This document shows positions 8,601-10,730 of a DNA stretch of 10,730 bases, in pieces. This DNA is from Clostridia bacterium (GTDB taxonomy: Bacteria; Bacillota_A; Clostridia; Christensenellales; Aristaeellaceae), in the NCBI GenBank assembly GCA_017938645.1, contig JAGBBE010000156.1:1-10730 (forward strand), read 5' to 3'. The notes under the pieces are model-generated. The model made no database searches and was not told the DNA's origin. It saw nothing but the letters and a program-made list of their open reading frames with translations. The position numbers were made by a program, and so were the translations under genes. Numbering within the stretch: position 1 is the stretch's first letter; each line of letters begins with the position of its first letter.

Positions 8601-8796
8601 TTACTACAAGACCACGCCTTTCTTCATCTCCTTCATGGAGAACCCGAAGACGCTGCGCAAGGCCGGCTGTAACTGGCAGACGGCTATGGCACACTTCGCC
8701 GCAGGCAACAAGCAGCTGGCTTCCGAGTACGCTGCCGAGTCTCTCAAGGGTGAGCCGGCCAATCTCTATGCCGGTCTGATCGCTCAGGGCGAATAA
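5623..8796 (+). CDS. DUF5107 domain protein with long TPR region
   Basis: A 1057-residue protein; ATG 5623 has AAGGAG at 5609-5614 (8-nt spacing) overlapping the upstream stop codon, so translation is probably coupled to the GH50-like gene 12 bp before it. The N-terminal part (about 50-330) matches the DUF5107 pattern, a beta-sandwich like that of galactose mutarotase: NEYIRVEVMPELGGRIYSAY, then SWVSGGCEFNWPCHHRP with W111, E117, H123 and H124, then FLWWENAAVPV. About residues 330-445 are a further beta region. From residue 446 to the end it is helical with tetratricopeptide repeats, for example ALNLLACLEYASGNHQEAA near 727, KREDALDLMYKALE near 780, GKAEEALEHFRKAQ near 885 and GKADEARKLYDHIL near 930. 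No signal peptide or membrane segment is seen. Such proteins recur in carbohydrate-use clusters, but I know of no settled biochemical role. A carbohydrate-active domain plus a protein-interaction scaffold is the inference. Confidence 0.82.
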   Translation: MSKVMVNDEMRMMMAYPSPDAEEMPMFAEHRVHQRSSGNPYPSKVVMRVDREHREEKPFRVITLENEYIRVEVMPELGGRIYSAYDKRTGYDFFYKQHVIKPALIGLLGSWVSGGCEFNWPCHHRPSTFMPVDVQIEEHENGAVTVWMSENEPLDRMKGMVGVHLAPGEARFDTRMKVYNPTPARHSFLWWENAAVPVNEQYRLVFPPDVKYVQFHYRKNVTAYPMASGVYNGIRMGDGVDISYHKNTHQPTSYFCATSKYDFFGGYDEGKRAGVVHVADRTVSVGKKMFTWAYNQLSRSWEKALTDTDGAYAELMASSYSLNQPDFAWLMPYESKEFSQMWYPIGDVGAPLCACKEASVSVENGKVNVQATVALKGAKIIVNGAESVFDADPETIFSVNVDGELETLQLVSPKGKVWLSYQKTENVAHEMPETIPDNPSLDTLKTAQELYLLGVHAEQYRDPAVRPDGYWREALRHDPDYAPALTALANWELAHFRPESALELAQHAWRVVTVRNFHPESGELQYLMGRILEALGRDEEAWDWYMQSAWVQDSRSRAMTRAAMLEGRRGDYEEMLAHADEALKQHACNETAMLVKVVALRHLGCSKADEVLAQAEAYDALNLTLRALKYGATDKLYASMLSDARQSALDIAADLTAMGECTLAAEILANLPEKVAQTEYVRWYLTGDENALQAASKLGSGVAYPMRSIEYMALWAAVASNPNDANALNLLACLEYASGNHQEAAILWERAIQADPDGYMPYRNLAVARYSHLGKREDALDLMYKALERHRGDGQLVWEMAHLMTRMQVNPNEIAEFLFNEGYVREDTAIELCRALNTAGRHEEVIDLMLNKNFTPCEGGEHAVAEQFMFAHHAMGRKLLNAGKAEEALEHFRKAQVLPDNLGAGLWNEVLLVPHQYYEAQCLEKLGKADEARKLYDHILILKIDYFSNMHLPELGCWQAMALKATGRPGPAQEMVAEHLRKQQKAVTARDAGYYKTTPFFISFMENPKTLRKAGCNWQTAMAHFAAGNKQLASEYAAESLKGEPANLYAGLIAQGE

Positions 8797-8805
8797 AGGG
8801 ATCCT

Positions 8806-8839
8806 AAAAGGGGCTGTTCCAATCGGAACAGTCCCTTTT
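8806..8839. terminator. Bidirectional rho-independent terminator after the DUF5107 operon
   Basis: A 15-bp stem (8806-8820 with 8825-8839) contains one G-T pair and a 4-nt loop AATC. On the plus strand it ends in TTTTT; on the minus strand the opposite AAAA run gives a T-run. It begins 9 bp after the DUF5107-TPR stop and lies just beyond the stop of the convergent secreted-protein gene, so it can serve both. Confidence 0.88.
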
Positions 8840-8847
8840 TCAGCGCT

Positions 8848-10398
8848 TTATTCAGCTTCGACAATGGCTGTGAAGCCGGTGCTGGTTTTGCTGAGCGCAA
8901 AATCGGCTGTGGCAATTTCGGCGGAGGATTCCAGCGAACGAGGTCCTCCAAAGCCGCCTCCACGTCCGCCGCGGCCCATGCCTCCAAACATGGAGAAGAT
9001 TTGAGGGTCCACATCACCCAGATGCTCTTTGATCTGGTCTTCGGTCAGGAGATCAGTGATGCTGAAGCCGCTGAGCAGCTGATTGAGATCCTTTCCTTTC
9101 AGCAGCTCGTCAAGATCCGTATCCTTGAGGATTTCATTGAGATCTATCTTTTCCCATTCCTTCTGCATCTTGCCGAAGTTCTGTATTTCCTCGGGCATCT
9201 CAGGAGGCTGCTGACCGCTCATGCCGGGAATACCTGCCCGCTGCGCCGTGCCGCCGCCATGCTGCATGAGCGTACCGGGCACATAGGAGGTAATGGAGGT
9301 ATACAGGCCGTTGGACTGTTCACCTTCGATTTCACCGCCGAGATAGACATGGAAAATGCCTTCGCTAAGTTCCGGCGTGGAGAAGGCGATGTAGGTGTAG
9401 CTGTGGGGGAAATCGTAGGCAAAAACAGGTTTGTCAGCCGCATCGGTTACGACAACCAGGTCGTCGGTGGCTTGGCCAAACTCCAGCATCATAAACAGCT
9501 GGTCGCTGCTTTCCTCAATAGGATCGTACATGTTGCCAGCGCCTACAACAACGCCTCCGTTGATGGAACTTCCCATGTCGGAGTCAATGCCGCTGTCGCC
9601 GCTGGAAGGATGGGCGAGGTTGATGATGGTACCGCCATTGAAGATAATGTATCCATTGGAGTCGATGCCGTCGCCTTCGCCGCCCTGAGACGGTTTCACG
9701 GCGGAGTAAAGATAGCCGTCGTTCACGGTAAGCGTGCCTACGCCGTCCTCGCTTACGTTGAGAGGATCGTCGCCGGAAGAAACCTCAAACACACCGCCGT
9801 TGATGGTCATATGTCCATACAAGGCTTCGATGCCTTCGTTGTCTGCATCCACAATCAGCTTGCCGCTGCCCTCAAATCCAATGGAGACCAGCGAATCGAT
9901 CGCGCCGTCGTACTCGATGTCGGCATCGGTAAGCTTCTTGGTATGGGACCCGGTGACTTTGTTCACGCTGTTTTCGGCCAGTTCAATGGTCAGACCGTAT
10001 TCGCCGGGCGTACGGGGATCGTATGCTTTCTCGCCGATGATGGCAGAGGAGGTGCGGCATGAGAGGTCGATTCCGTCCAGAATCAGCCGTACACGATCGG
10101 TTTCTCCTGCACGTACGACAATCTGTGCGTCGGTGGCCGCTCCGGTTACGCGGTAGCTTCCGCCTTTGGTAATGGTGACAACGCGATTGGCCAGTTCCTT
10201 GAGATCTTTGGGAACATCCTCATGGGTTTCAATTTTGCTGTCCAGATATACGGCGGAAGTATTGTGGCTGGAGATCGCTTCGCCATCTACGGTAATCGTG
10301 TCGTCGCTGAGTACAATCAGCACTTCCGTTTGTTCGGTCAAAGCGGAAGAACATAGAAGGAGCATGAGACAAAGCATCCAGAGAAGCATTTTTTTCAC
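8848..10398 (-). CDS. Secreted Cthe_2159-type (DUF4353) carbohydrate-binding beta-helix protein
   Basis: A 516-residue protein starting at GTG 10396-10398, with AGGAAG at 10407-10412 (8-nt spacing). Residues 1-20 form a signal peptide (two Lys, then LLWMLCLMLLLC, with likely cleavage after CSSA); LLLC lacks the small residue before Cys expected of a lipobox. About residues 30-390 carry the right-handed beta-helix pattern of the Cthe_2159 family: ITKGGSYRVTGAATDAQIVV, VRLILDGIDLSCRTSSAI, GIEALYGHMTINGGVFEVSS, DGIDSNGYIIFNGGTIIN and DSGIDSDMGSSINGG. The characterised clostridial relative binds cellulose and acidic polysaccharides, so a cell-surface glycan-binding role is inferred. Four nine-residue repeats follow at 418-453 and a Gly/Arg-rich stretch at 470-488 (MFGGMGRGGRGGGFGGPRS). 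It is transcribed alone and convergently to the DUF5107 operon. Confidence 0.85.
   Translation of the reverse strand: MKKMLLWMLCLMLLLCSSALTEQTEVLIVLSDDTITVDGEAISSHNTSAVYLDSKIETHEDVPKDLKELANRVVTITKGGSYRVTGAATDAQIVVRAGETDRVRLILDGIDLSCRTSSAIIGEKAYDPRTPGEYGLTIELAENSVNKVTGSHTKKLTDADIEYDGAIDSLVSIGFEGSGKLIVDADNEGIEALYGHMTINGGVFEVSSGDDPLNVSEDGVGTLTVNDGYLYSAVKPSQGGEGDGIDSNGYIIFNGGTIINLAHPSSGDSGIDSDMGSSINGGVVVGAGNMYDPIEESSDQLFMMLEFGQATDDLVVVTDAADKPVFAYDFPHSYTYIAFSTPELSEGIFHVYLGGEIEGEQSNGLYTSITSYVPGTLMQHGGGTAQRAGIPGMSGQQPPEMPEEIQNFGKMQKEWEKIDLNEILKDTDLDELLKGKDLNQLLSGFSITDLLTEDQIKEHLGDVDPQIFSMFGGMGRGGRGGGFGGPRSLESSAEIATADFALSKTSTGFTAIVEAE
9040..9147 (-). repeat. Four tandem nine-residue repeats in the secreted protein
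   Basis: Residues 418-453 are four adjacent nine-residue units: IDLNEILKD, TDLDELLKG, KDLNQLLSG and FSITDLLTE. The shared pattern is x-D-L-x-E/Q/D-L-L-x-x, degenerating in the last copy. At DNA level the copies are diverged but keep GATCT/GATCC and CTGCTG cores. Confidence 0.75.
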
Positions 10399-10431
10399 GG
10401 GATCAACTTCCTTTCTTCGTGGAATGAAGGC

Positions 10432-10440
10432 ATCTTACCA
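10432..10440 (-). promoter_or_regulatory. Possible extended -10 promoter of the secreted-protein gene
   Basis: The minus strand reads TGGTAAGAT, an extended -10 (TGnTAAGAT), about 34 bp upstream of the GTG start. No good -35 is visible at 16-18 bp before it. The position is reasonable but the evidence is weak. Confidence 0.35.
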
Positions 10441-10473
10441 CAGACGTAGGAGTGTTTGATGAAGGAGATGTGT

Positions 10474-10728
10474 TCATAAGGTGAAAAAAACAGGAACGAA
10501 AAAACGTTCCTGCCAGACTGTCAAAGAAGCCACTTTGCCGTGTAGCAAAGTGGCTTCAATCATGTGAAAAATCGAAGAAACAAGCAAGAGCATCCACTTG
10601 TGGATGGCGAGCTTTTTCAGATTTAGCGCAGTGAATTTGAGCTTCACCCATGCCGTAACGGCGGGAAGCCCTCTGTAGGGTGTGTAACGCATAGCGTGTT
10701 TTTCCTTGGCATCAGCGAAAACGCGTTC
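10474..10728 (-). CDS. C-terminal part of IS1182-family transposase (5' end outside window)
   Basis: Reading leftwards from the right edge, the frame opens with ERVFADAKEKHAMRYTPYRG, then LPAVTAWVKLKF and TALNLKKLA. This is the conserved C-terminal signature of IS1182-type DDE transposases (ERxFADAKExHxxRYTxYRG...NLKKLA), containing the last acidic residue of the catalytic triad region. The frame ends at TGA 10474-10476. The last 39 or so residues after HKW are encoded across two hairpins and show no domain character, which is usual for these elements. 85 codons are visible and the rest of the gene lies beyond the window, so whether it is intact cannot be judged. It reads towards the secreted-protein gene, 75 bp away. 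Confidence 0.85.
   Translation of the reverse strand, partial: ERVFADAKEKHAMRYTPYRGLPAVTAWVKLKFTALNLKKLAIHKWMLLLVSSIFHMIEATLLHGKVASLTVWQERFFVPVFFTL
10484..10512 (-). terminator. Rho-independent terminator of the transposase gene
   Basis: On the minus strand an 8-bp perfect stem CAGGAACG/CGTTCCTG (10505-10512 with 10491-10498) with a TTTTTT loop is followed at once by seven T (10484-10490). It overlaps the last codons of the transposase frame and should shield the downstream secreted-protein gene from IS transcription. Confidence 0.75.
10526..10557. repeat. Perfect 13-bp hairpin inside the IS 3' end
   Basis: GAAGCCACTTTGC (10526-10538) and its exact complement GCAAAGTGGCTTC (10545-10557) flank a 6-nt loop CGTGTA. 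It has no T-run directly after it, so it is a structured element of the IS end rather than a classic terminator. Confidence 0.8.
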
Positions 10729-10730
10729 AA

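Larger units (their letters stand above)
10474..10730 (-). mobile_element. 3' end of an IS1182-like insertion sequence (partial)
   Basis: Inferred from the transposase C-terminus and its 3' hairpins. The left boundary must lie between the transposase end and the secreted-protein promoter region, roughly 10440-10484. The terminal inverted repeat and target duplication cannot be identified because the other end is outside the window. Confidence 0.65.

Noticed and set aside
5605..8694. A 1029-codon open frame on the minus strand covering almost all of the DUF5107-TPR gene
   Set aside because: It is the antisense shadow of a gene with strong third-position GC bias. The product is a His/Ala/Leu/Arg-rich string with no recognisable domain, and it conflicts with a well-supported plus-strand gene that has a ribosome binding site, operon context and family motifs.
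9001..10062. A 353-codon plus-strand frame opposite the secreted carbohydrate-binding gene
   Set aside because: The minus-strand protein has a signal peptide, beta-helix repeats and a terminator; the plus frame has none of these and starts inside the other gene.
10566..10620. Short inverted repeat CATCCAC/GTGGATG in the transposase region
   Set aside because: A 7-bp arm inside coding sequence that specifies conserved-looking residues; likely chance.
1..10730. CRISPR arrays, tRNA or rRNA genes, riboswitches, defence or toxin-antitoxin genes
   Set aside because: I looked for regularly spaced repeats, tRNA-like folds and long structured leaders and saw none; intergenic spaces are all under 200 bp.

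Overview
The window looks like chromosomal DNA from a moderately GC-rich Firmicute (Bacillota), probably a gut- or biomass-associated clostridial lineage. The evidence is strong AGGAGG-type ribosome binding sites, frequent GTG starts, compact stem-loop terminators, sigma-A-like promoters with extended -10 elements, a secreted Cthe_2159-type carbohydrate-binding protein, and the end of an IS1182-type element. The exact taxon cannot be read from the sequence.

Layout. Bases 2-292 (+) are the 3' end of a gene whose last 96 codons resemble the closing beta-sandwich of a glycoside hydrolase. After 38 bp comes a 640-residue GH129-like glycoside hydrolase (331-2253, +), closed by a strong two-way terminator (2259-2292). 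Facing it is a regulator (2295-3431, -) with a LacI/periplasmic-binding-protein-like sensor domain at the N-terminus and its only helix-turn-helix-like segment at the C-terminus. The regulator is divergent from a two-gene operon: a 668-residue GH50-like clan GH-A enzyme (3604-5610, +) and, 12 bp later, a 1057-residue DUF5107-TPR protein (5623-8796, +). The shared intergenic region holds two back-to-back promoters with a palindrome and a cre-like site between them. A second two-way terminator (8806-8839) separates this operon from a convergent gene for a secreted Cthe_2159-type carbohydrate-binding protein (8848-10398, -). The right edge (10474-10728, -) is the C-terminal part of an IS1182-family transposase, with two hairpins at its 3' end; it continues past the window.

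How the genes may work together. The three complete plus-strand proteins have no signal peptide or membrane segment, so they most likely act in the cytoplasm on imported oligosaccharides. A simple model is that the PBP-HTH regulator senses a sugar and controls the divergent GH50-like/DUF5107-TPR operon, and perhaps the GH129-like operon. No transporter, kinase or isomerase lies in the window, so the substrate is unknown. The GH129-like enzyme hints at alpha-linked N-acetylgalactosamine or a related sugar. The secreted protein may belong to cell-surface polysaccharide binding and need not be part of the same pathway.

The most interesting parts are the regulator with its DNA-binding domain at the wrong end, the uncharacterised pairing of a cytosolic GH50-like enzyme with a large DUF5107-TPR protein, and a four-copy nine-residue repeat in the tail of the secreted protein. 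No stretch over 300 bp lacks a gene.
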